A stretch of DNA of 64,000 nt from Aureimonas sp. AU12. GTDB taxonomy: Bacteria > Pseudomonadota > Alphaproteobacteria > Rhizobiales > Rhizobiaceae. The translations under genes and the position numbers were made by a program. Within the stretch, counting starts at the first letter, position 1, and every line of letters starts with the position of its first letter. The stretch is taken from the NCBI RefSeq assembly GCF_001463705.1, contig NZ_BBWH01000040.1, positions 101,903 to 165,902 on the forward strand, given 5' to 3'. Below the pieces are notes generated by a model. That model had not been told where the DNA came from and searched no databases. It was given only the letters and a program-made list of their open reading frames with translations. Positions 19,600-28,018 of the stretch are shown here, piece after piece.

Positions 19600-19788
19600 C
19601 GGTGGGTGGAAAGACGGGGCGCTGCCCCGACCCGCCAAGGGCCTGAGGCCCTTGGAACCCCATCACTTCCATCCTCCATCGGGAAGGGCCGGCGGCCCTC
19701 CCCGATGGAGGATCAAAAGAAGCGGGGGTCCGGGGGCGCCAGCCCTCGGGCGGGGGCCGGGGCGGCAGCCCCGCCATGACACCCACCG
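19600..19788 (+). repeat. Structured intergenic repeat, copy 2
   Basis: Copy 2 of the family described at 11249-11458. It starts with GGGGC-GCT-GCCCC at 19616-19628, lacks the GGGCGAG...CTCGCCC module, and shares CCCTTGGAACCCCATC. The central hairpin (19671-19713) has arms ATCCTCCATCGGG and CCCGATGGAGGAT around GGCC-GGC-GGCC. It ends with the same GGGGC-GGCA-GCCCC hairpin and GCCATG. Outer 8-bp inverted repeats GGTGGGTG (19601-19608) and CACCCACC (19780-19787) flank it. It lies between the BI-1 gene terminator and the GNAT gene. Confidence 0.85.
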
Positions 19789-19793
19789 CCCAC

Positions 19794-19820
19794 GAAAAAG
19801 GGCGGCCCAAGGGCCGCCCT
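19794..19820 (-). terminator. Rho-independent terminator of the BI-1 gene
   Basis: On the minus strand, AGGGCGGCCC-TT-GGGCCGCCCT (19799-19820) is followed by CTTTTT (19794-19799 region). It lies 27 bases after the BI-1 stop and has a perfect ten-base stem. Confidence 0.85.
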
Positions 19821-19846
19821 TCGATCGTCCGGTATGGCCGTCCGCG

Positions 19847-20629
19847 TCAGGAGTTGCGGTTGCCGAAGAGCTGCAGCATGAACATGAACATGTTGATGAA
19901 GTTCAGGTAGAGCGACAGGGCGCCCATGATGGCCTTACGACCGGCGACGAGCGCGTCGTCGCCTTCGAAGTACATTTCCTTGATGCGCTGCGTATCGTAG
20001 GCGGTGAGGCCGGCGAAAACGAGGACGCCGATCACCGACACGGCGAAAGCGAGCGCCGAGGACTGCAGAAAGATGTTGACGATCATCGCGATGACGATGC
20101 CGACAACGCCCATGATCAGGAACGAGCCCATGCCCGACAGGTCGCGTTTCGTCGTGTAGCCGAAGAGCGAGAGGGCTCCGAAAGACGCGGCGGTGATGAA
20201 GAAGACCTGCGTGATCGAATCCTGCGTGTAGACGAGGAAGATCGTCGACAGCGAGACGCCGACCAGGGCGGCATAGGCCCAGAAGGTCGCCTGAGCGGCC
20301 TGCGTGCTCATGCGGTTGATGCGCATCGACAGGAAGAACACCATGGCAAGCGGGGCCAGCATCAGCACCCACTTCAGCGGCGAGGTGTAGACCGTCGCGC
20401 CGAACTGCGTGAGCATCACGCCGTTGAGTTCACCGACCGAGTTCGAGGCGACGGTGGTGGTCGCCAGCGAATAGACGCCGTAGGCCGCGGCACCCGTGAT
20501 GGCGAGACCCGCCGCCATCAGGTTGTAGACCTTCAGCATGTAGGCGCGAAGGCCCTGGTCGATCGTCGCGTCGGTGCGGCTTCCGGCAGCGGGTACGCTT
20601 CGCAGACCCGCATTCCATTTGTCAGCCAT
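19847..20629 (-). CDS. Bax inhibitor-1/YccA family membrane protein
   Basis: A 260-residue integral membrane protein of the BI-1 (TMBIM) family with seven hydrophobic segments after a polar N-terminus. The family fingerprint is visible in INRMSTQAAQATFWAYAALV, GYTTKRDLSGMGSFLIMG, and the C-terminal VFAGLTAYDTQRIKEMY (conserved Asp) with LYLNFINMFMFMLQLFG. Bacterial relatives such as BsYetJ mediate pH-dependent calcium leak; YccA interacts with FtsH. Its own terminator lies just downstream. Confidence 0.95.
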   Translation of the reverse strand: MADKWNAGLRSVPAAGSRTDATIDQGLRAYMLKVYNLMAAGLAITGAAAYGVYSLATTTVASNSVGELNGVMLTQFGATVYTSPLKWVLMLAPLAMVFFLSMRINRMSTQAAQATFWAYAALVGVSLSTIFLVYTQDSITQVFFITAASFGALSLFGYTTKRDLSGMGSFLIMGVVGIVIAMIVNIFLQSSALAFAVSVIGVLVFAGLTAYDTQRIKEMYFEGDDALVAGRKAIMGALSLYLNFINMFMFMLQLFGNRNS

Positions 20630-20757
20630 GGCAATTTCCCTTTCCTCGGAGTTCCGACCGGTGTCGGGGCGCCTCTCGTGGCTCTCCCATGCGCCGCTGG
20701 CGGAACGCCCAGCAAGCCTTGACCCCGAATATGCGAAGGTCCGCCCCCTCCCACAAG

Positions 20758-20796
20758 GGCCGGGGCCAGATCCGGCCGAGGATTCGGGCCCCGGCC
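20758..20796. terminator. GC-rich inverted repeat between the ABC permease and BI-1 genes
   Basis: GGCCGGGGCC (20758-20767) and GGCCCCGGCC (20787-20796) pair perfectly with a 19-base loop. It lies downstream of the permease stop (20833) and upstream of the BI-1 start. On the minus strand no T-run follows, so intrinsic termination is uncertain. Confidence 0.35.
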
Positions 20797-20832
20797 GATT
20801 AATTTTGCGTTATGCGACGCCGATTGCGCCGG

Positions 20833-23430
20833 TCACAGCTCCCGCAGCACCGGTGCCGCCTTCTGGCCGAGCACGCGCCAGGTTCCCGCCAGCCCGAAGC
20901 CGACGGTGAGGACGAGCGAGCCCACCAGCGTCGCGATCGCCACCGTCCAGTCGAAATGGAAGGGAAGCTGCATGATGCGGGCGACGACATACCAGGAGGC
21001 GAGCGCCCCGGCCGCCACCGCAAAGATGGCGGTGACGGCGCCGAGCGAAAGATATTCGAGCACGTAGGCGCGGATGAGCGTCGCCCGCGTCGCGCCAAGG
21101 GTCTTCAGCACCACCGCGTCGTGGACGCGCGCCCGGTTTCCGGCGGCGAGCGCTCCGGAAAGGACGAGCACCGAGGCGACGAGCGCCACGGCGGCAGCGG
21201 CCCGGATCGCCAGCGCCAGTTGCGCCACGAGCGCGTTGACGGCGTCGAGCGCATCCTTCACCCGCACCGTCGTCACCGCCGGGAACGTGTTGGAGATGCC
21301 GCGCAGCACGCCGCGCTCGACCTCGGCGGTGTCGTCGGGGATCTGCAGCGTCGCCAGCCAGGCGTGCGGCGCGCCCCGGAAGGTGTTGGGCGAGAACACC
21401 ATGACGAAGTTGATCGACAGCGATTCCCACTCCACCGTGCGGAAGTTGGCGATGCGTGCGGTGATGTTGCGGCCGAGCACGTTGACGGTCAGCGTCTCGC
21501 CGACCTTGAGGCCGAGTTCGCCGGCCTCCTTGGCCGAGAAGGAGACGAGCGGCTCGCCCTCATAGTCCGCCGACCACCATTCGCCTTGCGTGATCGTCGT
21601 GTTCTCGGGCCGCTCCGTCGCGTAGGTCACGCCCCGGTCGCCACGCAGCACCCAAGCGCCTTCCGGCGGCACGGTGATCTGCGAGACGTCGACGCCGTTC
21701 AGCTGGACGATGCGCCCGCGCAGCATCGGCGCGGCGTCGAGGCTGGAGCCCGGCGCGAGGCGATCGACCTCGGAGCGGAACGTGTCGATCTCGGCCGACT
21801 GGATATCGACGAAGAAGAAGTTCGGCGCGCGCGCCGCGATCCCGCTGCCGATCTCGCGGCGCAGATCCGTGTCGATCGTGGCCAGCGTGACGAGCAGCGT
21901 CAGGCCGAGGCCGAGCGAGAGCACGACCGAAGAGGTGAGCGCGCCGGGACGGTGGATGTTGCCGATGGCGAGGCGCAGCGGCGTCGAGCGCACGCGCGGC
22001 AGGCGCGCAGCGCCCTTGCGGATGGCGAAGGCGACGAGGCGCAGCACCGCGAAGGCGACGGCCGTGGCGACGAGGAAGACCCCGGCGACGCCCTTGTCGC
22101 TCGCCATGAAGAGCGCCAGGCCCGCGATGCAAGCCGCGAGAACGAAGGCTGCGGCGGCATAGGTCCAGCGGATGCGCATCGAGCCCGGCTGCTCGTTCGA
22201 GCGGAACAGCGCGGTCGCCGCGACGTCGCGCGTGCGCCCGAGCGGCAGGATCGCGAAGGCCAGCGCCGTCAGGTAGCCGAACAGCGTCGCGACGAGGAGC
22301 GCGCCGGGATAGACCGAGGCGTTGGCGGCCACGGGGATGTAGGCTTCGAGGAAGCCGGCGGTGGCGAAGGGCGCGAGCGCCCCCAGCACGAGGCCGGCGA
22401 GGATGCCGACGGTGGCGAGCACCAGGATCTGGATGAGATAGATCGTCACCACGAAGGAGCCGCCGGCGCCCAGACTCTTGAAGGTGGCGATGACCGAACG
22501 CTTGGAATCGAGATAGGCGGCCACCGCATTGGCGACGCCGACACCCCCGACGATGAGCGCGGTGAGCCCGACGAGCGTCAGGAATTGCGAGAAGCGCTCG
22601 ATGTTGCGCTGGAGCGAGGGCGCGGCTTCGCCGGCGTCGCGAATGCTCCAGCCGGCCTGCGGGAACTGCTGCCCTGCCTGCGCCTCGACCGCCGCGGGAT
22701 CGGTGCCGTCCTCGGTGAAGCGGACCTTGTAGTCGTATTCGACAAGCGAGCCGGGCTGCACGAGGGCGGTGGCGTCGAGCGCATCAAGCGAGACCATAAG
22801 GCGCGGCGCGAAGATGAAGCCGTCCGAGAGGACGTCGGGCTCGCGGTCGAGAACGCCGCGAATCTCGATCTCGGCCGAGCCGAGCCGGATCGTGGCGCCT
22901 ACGCTCAACCCCAGCCGGTCGAGGAATTCGGGCGCCACCACCGCGCCGAAGCGGCCGTTGCGCTCGGCCAGCAGAAGCGGCAGCGGATCGGACGGGCTCG
23001 TCTCGGCAGCACCGTAGAGCGGATAGCGCGCGTCCACCGCCTTCACCTCGGCGAGCGTCTGGTTCGAGCCGTCGGGCAGGCGCGCCATCGAGCGCAGCGA
23101 CGCGCTTTCGGCGACCTGGCCCAAGCCAGCGAGGAAGGCGCGTTCATCGGGGCTCGCGCGACGCTGGTTGAGACCGAAGCGCATGTCGCCGCCGAGAATC
23201 GTGCGCCCCTCGCGCTCGATGCCGCCGGTCATCATCTGCGACACCGAATTGACCGCGGCGATCGAGGCGACGCCGAGCGTCAGGCAGAGGAGGAAGATCA
23301 CGAAGCCGCGCAGCCCGCCGCGCATCTCGCGCAGCGCGAACCGCAGGGCGAGGCGCAACTCGCCGGCCCGCCCGCGCGAGCCCGCTCGCACCGCCGGCTG
23401 GACGAGGCCCGCCTCGGTCGCGGCGCTCAA
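20833..23430 (-). CDS. ABC transporter permease, FtsX-like (YbbP family)
   Basis: An 865-residue permease with two FtsX-type membrane modules. I use a TTG at 23430 as start; it overlaps the ATPase stop as TTGA and gives [13 protein letters not shown]... before RLALRFALREMRGGLRGFVI, the normal YbbP N-terminus. One helix follows, then a large periplasmic domain, a first set of helices (SQFLTLVGLTALIVGGVGVA), central helices, a second periplasmic domain, and a final set (ALAIRAAAAVALVASVLVLSG). YbbAP pairs next to tesA are widely conserved. The cargo is unproven; lipid or hydrophobic-compound extraction is inferred from relatives. Confidence 0.92.
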   Translation of the reverse strand: MSAATEAGLVQPAVRAGSRGRAGELRLALRFALREMRGGLRGFVIFLLCLTLGVASIAAVNSVSQMMTGGIEREGRTILGGDMRFGLNQRRASPDERAFLAGLGQVAESASLRSMARLPDGSNQTLAEVKAVDARYPLYGAAETSPSDPLPLLLAERNGRFGAVVAPEFLDRLGLSVGATIRLGSAEIEIRGVLDREPDVLSDGFIFAPRLMVSLDALDATALVQPGSLVEYDYKVRFTEDGTDPAAVEAQAGQQFPQAGWSIRDAGEAAPSLQRNIERFSQFLTLVGLTALIVGGVGVANAVAAYLDSKRSVIATFKSLGAGGSFVVTIYLIQILVLATVGILAGLVLGALAPFATAGFLEAYIPVAANASVYPGALLVATLFGYLTALAFAILPLGRTRDVAATALFRSNEQPGSMRIRWTYAAAAFVLAACIAGLALFMASDKGVAGVFLVATAVAFAVLRLVAFAIRKGAARLPRVRSTPLRLAIGNIHRPGALTSSVVLSLGLGLTLLVTLATIDTDLRREIGSGIAARAPNFFFVDIQSAEIDTFRSEVDRLAPGSSLDAAPMLRGRIVQLNGVDVSQITVPPEGAWVLRGDRGVTYATERPENTTITQGEWWSADYEGEPLVSFSAKEAGELGLKVGETLTVNVLGRNITARIANFRTVEWESLSINFVMVFSPNTFRGAPHAWLATLQIPDDTAEVERGVLRGISNTFPAVTTVRVKDALDAVNALVAQLALAIRAAAAVALVASVLVLSGALAAGNRARVHDAVVLKTLGATRATLIRAYVLEYLSLGAVTAIFAVAAGALASWYVVARIMQLPFHFDWTVAIATLVGSLVLTVGFGLAGTWRVLGQKAAPVLREL

Positions 23431-24146
23431 GAGGCGGCCCCGGCGAGATCGGAAACGCGGCTCGGTGCGGCGACACCGCCGCCGATCTCGCCGGAGCGCA
23501 CCGCGACCTCGCGCCCGCAACGCGCGGCGAGCGACTTGTCGTGGGTGACGAGGACGAGCGTCATGGCGCGGCGGCGCTGCTCGGCGAAAAGCAGGTCGGC
23601 GATCTGCTGGCCGGTCTCGCCGTCGAGATTGCCGGTGGGCTCGTCCGCGATGAGAATGGCGGGCTCGGGCGCCAGCGCGCGGGCCAGCGCCACGCGCTGC
23701 TGCTCTCCGCCCGACAGCTCGCCGGGATAATGCGTCACGCGGTGGCCGAGGCCGACGGCCGCCAGTTCCTGTTCGGCCCGCGCGAAAGCATCGCGATGGC
23801 CGGCGAGTTCGAGCGGCACGGCGACGTTCTCGAGCGCGGTCATGTTGGGGATGAGATGGAAGGACTGGAAGACGATGCCGATGTGGCGGCCGCGAAAGGC
23901 GGCGAGCTGGTCCTCGCTCAAGGAGCCGAGCGCCTGTCCGGCGATCTCGACCAGCCCTTCGTCGGCCCGCTCCAGACCCGCCAGCACCATCAGCAGCGTT
24001 GATTTGCCCGATCCCGACGGACCGACGATACCGACGGACTCGCCGCGTGCGACGTCGAGATCGACGCCCTTGAGGACATGGACGGCGCTATGGCCCGATC
24101 CGAGCGTCAGATGAACCTTTCGTAATCGGATCGCCGGTTCTGCCAA
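23427..24146 (-). CDS. ABC transporter ATP-binding protein (YbbA/LolD-like)
   Basis: A 239-residue ATPase of the MacB/LolD/YbbA group. Walker A is [10 protein letters not shown]-loop [16 protein letters not shown], signature [15 protein letters not shown], Walker [13 protein letters not shown], and H-loop LVTHDKSLA. Its stop overlaps the TTG start of the permease gene, so the two are translationally coupled. The gene is divergent from tesA across about 120 bases, the classical tesA-ybbA-ybbP arrangement. Confidence 0.95.
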   Translation of the reverse strand: MAEPAIRLRKVHLTLGSGHSAVHVLKGVDLDVARGESVGIVGPSGSGKSTLLMVLAGLERADEGLVEIAGQALGSLSEDQLAAFRGRHIGIVFQSFHLIPNMTALENVAVPLELAGHRDAFARAEQELAAVGLGHRVTHYPGELSGGEQQRVALARALAPEPAILIADEPTGNLDGETGQQIADLLFAEQRRRAMTLVLVTHDKSLAARCGREVAVRSGEIGGGVAAPSRVSDLAGAAS

Positions 24147-24265
24147 GGGTCCACCTTCCTATATGCCGCTGAGGACGGAAATGGCCCGTCGTCAGGCCGT
24201 CGAAGGACGGCCGGGGCGTTCGATGCGGATCGCATCATGCCGCAGTGCAAGGATATGGGTGGCTT

Positions 24266-24922
24266 ATGGCGCGGTTCCAATCGCTTCTCCTCTTCGTGAC
24301 GATCGGTCTCGGCCTTCTCGCTCCCCTGCCGGCCCGCGCGCAGGCGCCGGCACCAGCAACGCCCGAGATCGTCGCCTTCGGCGACAGCCTCTCGGCCGGC
24401 TACGGGGTGGGTCCGGGCGAGAGCTTTCCCGAGCAGCTCGCCGCCGCCCTCGTCAAGGCCGGGCGCAGTGCGAGCGTGACGAATGCCGGCGTTTCCGGCG
24501 ACACCACGACCGGGGGCCTCGCCCGCCTCGACTGGTCGGTGCCGGAGACGGCGAGCGTCGTGATCGTGGAACTCGGCGCCAACGACGCGCTGCGCGGCAT
24601 CTCGCCCGACGTCACGCGGCGCAATCTCGATGCGATCCTCGCCAAGCTCAAGACCCGGCCGGCAACGCAGGTCATCCTCGCCGGCATGATCGCCCCGCCC
24701 AACATGGGCGCCGACTACGCCAGCGCCTTCAACCCCATCTATCCCGACCTCGCCAAGCAGTACGACGTGCCGCTCTATCCGTTCTTCCTCGACGGCGTCG
24801 CCTCGGTCGAAGGCATGAACCAGGCCGATTACATGCACCCGAACGCGCGCGGCGTCGGCGTGATCGTGGAGCGGATCCTGCCGCTGGTGATGGAGGCGCT
24901 CGACGCCGCGAAGGGTGCCTGA
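24266..24922 (+). CDS. tesA: Arylesterase / multifunctional acyl-CoA thioesterase I, SGNH fold
   Basis: A 218-residue periplasmic SGNH hydrolase related to TesA. I take the ATG at 24266; an upstream GTG at 24245 would lengthen the signal peptide. Signal peptide FQSLLLFVTIGLGLLAPLPARAQA is cut near ARA-QA. Block I is AFGDSLSAGYGVG with the nucleophilic Ser, block II has NAGVSGDTTTGGLARLDW, block III is ELGANDALRG, and block V is DYMHPN with the catalytic Asp and His. TesA-type enzymes hydrolyse acyl-CoAs, esters and lysophospholipids. The neighbouring ABC pair supports a link to lipid or ester substrates. Confidence 0.93.
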   Translation: MARFQSLLLFVTIGLGLLAPLPARAQAPAPATPEIVAFGDSLSAGYGVGPGESFPEQLAAALVKAGRSASVTNAGVSGDTTTGGLARLDWSVPETASVVIVELGANDALRGISPDVTRRNLDAILAKLKTRPATQVILAGMIAPPNMGADYASAFNPIYPDLAKQYDVPLYPFFLDGVASVEGMNQADYMHPNARGVGVIVERILPLVMEALDAAKGA

Positions 24923-24927
24923 GGCGC

Positions 24928-25557
24928 TCAGGCGGCGCGGAGGCTGAGATCGACACCGGCGCCGGATGCCAGCGCATAGAGGCCGCGTCGCACCGCACGC
25001 TCGATCGCGCTCGCACGATCCTCGTCCCGTTCGCGCGACTGCGAGGCGGCGTCGGCCGCCGGGCTGCGGATTTCGGCGACGATCTCGCTGCCCTCGAAGG
25101 CCAGCACCGCGCCGTGACGGCGTAGGATCGCCCGCATCCGCGCGTTGTCGCGGCCGACATGCAGGACGAGGCGATGCGCGCCGCGATTGCGTGCGCCATC
25201 GAGAAGGCTGGCGACGAGCCGCGTGCCATGCCCCCGGCCCTGCCAGCCGCGTTCGATGCTGAAGGCGAGTTCGGCGGCTCCGCGCCCGCCATCGACGAAG
25301 CGCAGCTCGGCGAGGCCGCGCAGCACACCGTCGACGAAAAGGCCTTTCACCAGCGTGTCGGGACCGATCGCGGTCCCGGAATAGACCTCGAGGCGATCGT
25401 TGCCGACGGCACCGCCGAAGCGCTGGCGCCGAGAGGCCGGGTCGAGCCGCAGGAGATGATCCCGCAGCAACGTGCGATCGGCGCCGGCGAGACGACGCAC
25501 GATCCCCTGCGCAGGCATGGGACGGGACGCGTCGGAACGGGGGGCGAGATCGGGCAT
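24928..25557 (-). CDS. GNAT-family N-acetyltransferase
   Basis: An acetyltransferase of about 209 residues. The frame is open to 25809; I place the start at the ATG at 25557 (MPDLAPRSD), though 25635 or 25518 are possible because no clear ribosome site is seen. Residues 15-60 contain the GNAT entry LRDHLLRLDPASRRQRFGGAV. The acetyl-CoA loop is IERGWQGRGHGTRLVASLL, and the last strand-helix is LHVGRDNARMRAILRRHGAV. An extra Arg/Ala-rich tail of about 40 residues follows. It resembles the GNAT domain often fused to acyl-CoA synthetases (Pat-like), but here it stands alone. Converges tightly with tesA. Confidence 0.85.
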   Translation of the reverse strand: MPDLAPRSDASRPMPAQGIVRRLAGADRTLLRDHLLRLDPASRRQRFGGAVGNDRLEVYSGTAIGPDTLVKGLFVDGVLRGLAELRFVDGGRGAAELAFSIERGWQGRGHGTRLVASLLDGARNRGAHRLVLHVGRDNARMRAILRRHGAVLAFEGSEIVAEIRSPAADAASQSRERDEDRASAIERAVRRGLYALASGAGVDLSLRAA

Positions 25558-25792
25558 CGGGACGCGGCTTCGGGAAGTGTCGGGAGCCCCGATGTAATTG
25601 TGCAATGCAGCAACGGATAGCGGGGATCTGTGCATGGCACCCATGCGCCATCTTGAAGTCAGCTTCCTGTGATGAAAATCATGGCGTGTCGGAACGTCAT
25701 CGTAGGTCGTGGAACTCGTCGAAGCTTGAGGCCGGGCAGGACCCGGTCGGCCCGTCGAGCGAAGCGGTCCTGAGAAATGGGAAGGACTTCTC

Positions 25793-26401
25793 ATGCCGCG
25801 ACTGTTCACCGCCCTTGAGATCCCGCGCGATGCGGCGCTCTCGCTGTCCTTTCTTCGCGGTGGCCTGCCTTCCGCCCGCTGGATCGACGCCGAGAACTAC
25901 CACCTGACGCTGCGCTTCATCGGCGATGTCGAGCCGCGCACGGCCGACGAGATCGTCGCCGCGCTCGACCGGGTGGCGCGCGCGCCCTTCGAGATCGCGC
26001 TGCGGGGCGTCGGCGCCTTCGGCTCGAAGAAGCCCCATTCGATTTATGCGGGCGTCGCCCCGTCCGGCCCGCTCGATCTGCTGCAGGGCGAGATCGACCG
26101 GATCGTGAAGCGGCTCGGCCAACCCTGCGACACCCGCCGCTTCACCCCGCACGTGACGCTGGCGCGGTTGCGCAACCCGAAGGCCGAGGAGGTCGCGCGC
26201 TATCTGGCCGGGCGCGGCGACTTCCGCACGCAGGCCTTCTCCGTCGGGCGCTTCGTGCTCTACTCCTCGCGCGATTCGGTCGGCGGCGGCCCGTACGTGC
26301 TGGAGGAGTCCTTCCCGCTGAAAGCGCCGCGCGAAGGCGCGCATCTTCCGGCGCGCTGCGAACCGGCGAGCCTGCCGATGTTCGAGCAGGCCCATCGCTG
26401 A
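25793..26401 (+). CDS. thpR: RNA 2',3'-cyclic phosphodiesterase ThpR
   Basis: A 202-residue 2H-phosphoesterase. Both catalytic HxTx motifs are visible: HLTL (His37, Thr39) and HVTL (His120, Thr122), with the family opening MPRLFTALEIP and the typical WIDAENYHLTLRFIGDV. It opens 2',3'-cyclic phosphate ends of RNA. GAAGGACTTCTC precedes the ATG. The C-terminus from about residue 178 is basic and probably disordered. Confidence 0.95.
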   Translation: MPRLFTALEIPRDAALSLSFLRGGLPSARWIDAENYHLTLRFIGDVEPRTADEIVAALDRVARAPFEIALRGVGAFGSKKPHSIYAGVAPSGPLDLLQGEIDRIVKRLGQPCDTRRFTPHVTLARLRNPKAEEVARYLAGRGDFRTQAFSVGRFVLYSSRDSVGGGPYVLEESFPLKAPREGAHLPARCEPASLPMFEQAHR

Positions 26402-26476
26402 CGCCCGGTCGCCGGCTCTTTGAACCGGCGCCCCGCTGCGCCATATGAGCCGGCGAGGCGGCAGAGGAGAGCGGAC

Positions 26477-26995
26477 ATGGCGGGCGATCAGGACGCAACG
26501 GCGGCACCGGGCGAGACAATGCAGGAGACCGAGACCCAGACCGGCACGGCTGCCCCGAGCGGCAGCGACGGCACCACCGTCTTGGCCGGACGCGAGGCGC
26601 TCGTCGGCGAGGTGCTCCTGCCGGGAAGCGAGGAACAGCAGGCGCGCCAGGAGCACAAGGTGCGTCGCGGCTTCTTCGGCACGCTGAAGCGGGCGATGCG
26701 CCATATCCCCTTCGCCGAAGACGTCGTCGCCTCCTACCATTGCGCGCTCGATCCCAAGACGCCCGCCGCCTCGCGCGGCATCCTGCTGGCCGCGCTCGCT
26801 TATTTCGTGCTGCCCTTCGACGTGGTGCCGGACTTCATCGTCGGCCTCGGCTTCACCGACGACGCCGCGGTGCTGCTCGCGGCGCTGTCGGCCGTGCGCT
26901 CCAACATCCGCCCCGAGCATTACGACCGCGCCCGCGAGACGCTGCGCTCGGAAGCGGACGACAAGGGCGAAACAGGGGCCGGCGCGTCGGCCTGA
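26477..26995 (+). CDS. DUF1232 (YkvA) family membrane protein
   Basis: A 172-residue protein. GAGGAG lies six bases before the ATG at 26477. The first 60 residues are acidic and Thr-rich, probably disordered. The DUF1232 core is ALDPKTPAASRGILLAALAY followed by FVLPFDVVPDFIVGLGFTDD and AAVLLAALSAVRSNI, with one or two membrane-spanning stretches and the conserved YxxxPxDxxPD-like motif. The family's function is unknown. It is 75 bases downstream of thpR on the same strand and may be co-transcribed. Confidence 0.9.
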   Translation: MAGDQDATAAPGETMQETETQTGTAAPSGSDGTTVLAGREALVGEVLLPGSEEQQARQEHKVRRGFFGTLKRAMRHIPFAEDVVASYHCALDPKTPAASRGILLAALAYFVLPFDVVPDFIVGLGFTDDAAVLLAALSAVRSNIRPEHYDRARETLRSEADDKGETGAGASA

Positions 26996-27305
26996 CCCCT
27001 GCCGGGCGCGCCGGGGTGCTGGCGCAGGCGTGAAGAGGCCGGACCACACTGTCGCCATATTGGGCCGATTGGTCTGACGACCATCGGATCCCGCCCGTCA
27101 TCTCGACTGGCGGGATCGTGCGGACTGCGGGGCCGAGGGCCTTCCCGGATTTGATGGGTATTGTCGGGCAGAAATTTGCCGATCGTTTACCCTGTGGAAA
27201 GGGCTCGAAGCCCACCCTGCCCGCTCGACATCGCTTGCGCAGTCGCCCTTTCGGCGGCGCGAGCGCGACCCATGCGATTGAAGACGAGGCGGGGAGACGA
27301 ACTCC
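26996..27305 (+). other. ialB upstream region with a 9-bp inverted repeat
   Basis: About 310 bases without a supported gene. GATCCCGCC (27087-27095) and GGCGGGATC (27109-27117) form a perfect inverted repeat with a 13-base loop; no T-run follows. The stretch 27160-27200 is less GC-rich and may hold the ialB promoter. GGGGAG before the ialB ATG is a fair ribosome site. Confidence 0.4.
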
Positions 27306-27806
27306 ATGAAATACGTTCTGACGGCTGCGGCGGTGATGGTGACGCTGTCCGGTGCGGCGAGCGCCGCGCAGACCCCGACGCGCGTGAGCCAGTTCAACGA
27401 TTGGGGCTCCTATTCCTACGACGCGAGCGGCGGCAAGGTCTGCTACGTGCTCTCGACGCCCAAGACGATGCAGCCCCCCTCGGTGGATCACGGCGACATC
27501 TTCTTTCTCGTCTCGCAGAAGCCCGGCAAGGCCGCCGCCTACGAGCCGCAGGTCGTGATGGGCTATCCGATGCGCGAGGGCTCGAAGGTCGTGGTCGACA
27601 TCGACGGCAAGAAGTTCTCGATGTTCGTGCGCGGCGAAAGCGCCTGGATGGAGAACGCCGCCGAGGAGCCGCAGCTCGTCGCCGCCCTTCGCAACGGCAA
27701 GGCGATGAAGGTCGATGCCACCTCGCAGCGCGGCACCGCCACCAACTACACCTACTCGCTCGCCGGCGTCACCGCCGCGCTGAACTCGATCAAGAGCTGC
27801 AAGTAG
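27306..27806 (+). CDS. Invasion-associated locus B (IalB) family protein
   Basis: A 166-residue secreted protein. The signal peptide is KYVLTAAAVMVTLSGAASAA, cut after ASA. The mature domain has the IalB layout: VSQFNDWGSYSYD, KVCYVLSTPKTMQPP, a VVMGYPMREGSKVVVDIDGK block, and a late Cys (IKSCK) that can pair with the first. IalB was named for Bartonella erythrocyte entry, but homologues occur in free-living Hyphomicrobiales, where they are periplasmic or outer-membrane proteins of unknown role. The following rlmN is the usual neighbour. A terminator lies 34 bases downstream. Confidence 0.93.
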   Translation: MKYVLTAAAVMVTLSGAASAAQTPTRVSQFNDWGSYSYDASGGKVCYVLSTPKTMQPPSVDHGDIFFLVSQKPGKAAAYEPQVVMGYPMREGSKVVVDIDGKKFSMFVRGESAWMENAAEEPQLVAALRNGKAMKVDATSQRGTATNYTYSLAGVTAALNSIKSCK

Positions 27807-27839
27807 GCCGGCCGGGTTTCCGGCGCAGTTGAAGACCCG

Positions 27840-27866
27840 AGCGCCGGCTCCTCGCCGGCGCTTTTT
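27840..27866 (+). terminator. Rho-independent terminator after ialB
   Basis: AGCGCCGGC-TCCTC-GCCGGCGCT followed by TTTTC. The stem is nine bases and perfect. Confidence 0.9.
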
Positions 27867-28018
27867 CGTATCCGCTTGCCCTCGCGACCCTGCGCTCGCA
27901 CGGCGCGGCCCTTGCGATTTTTCCGTTTTCGGCTCATTTGAAGGCCATCCGAACGATTTCGACCCCCCTCGACGGCGCCAAGCTCCCGTGCGTTCGTCCC
28001 GTGCGGCAGGATGTTTCC

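Noticed and set aside
20812..23730. 972-codon open frame antisense to the ABC permease
   Set aside because: Same shadow composition; the permease on the minus strand has clear membrane helices.
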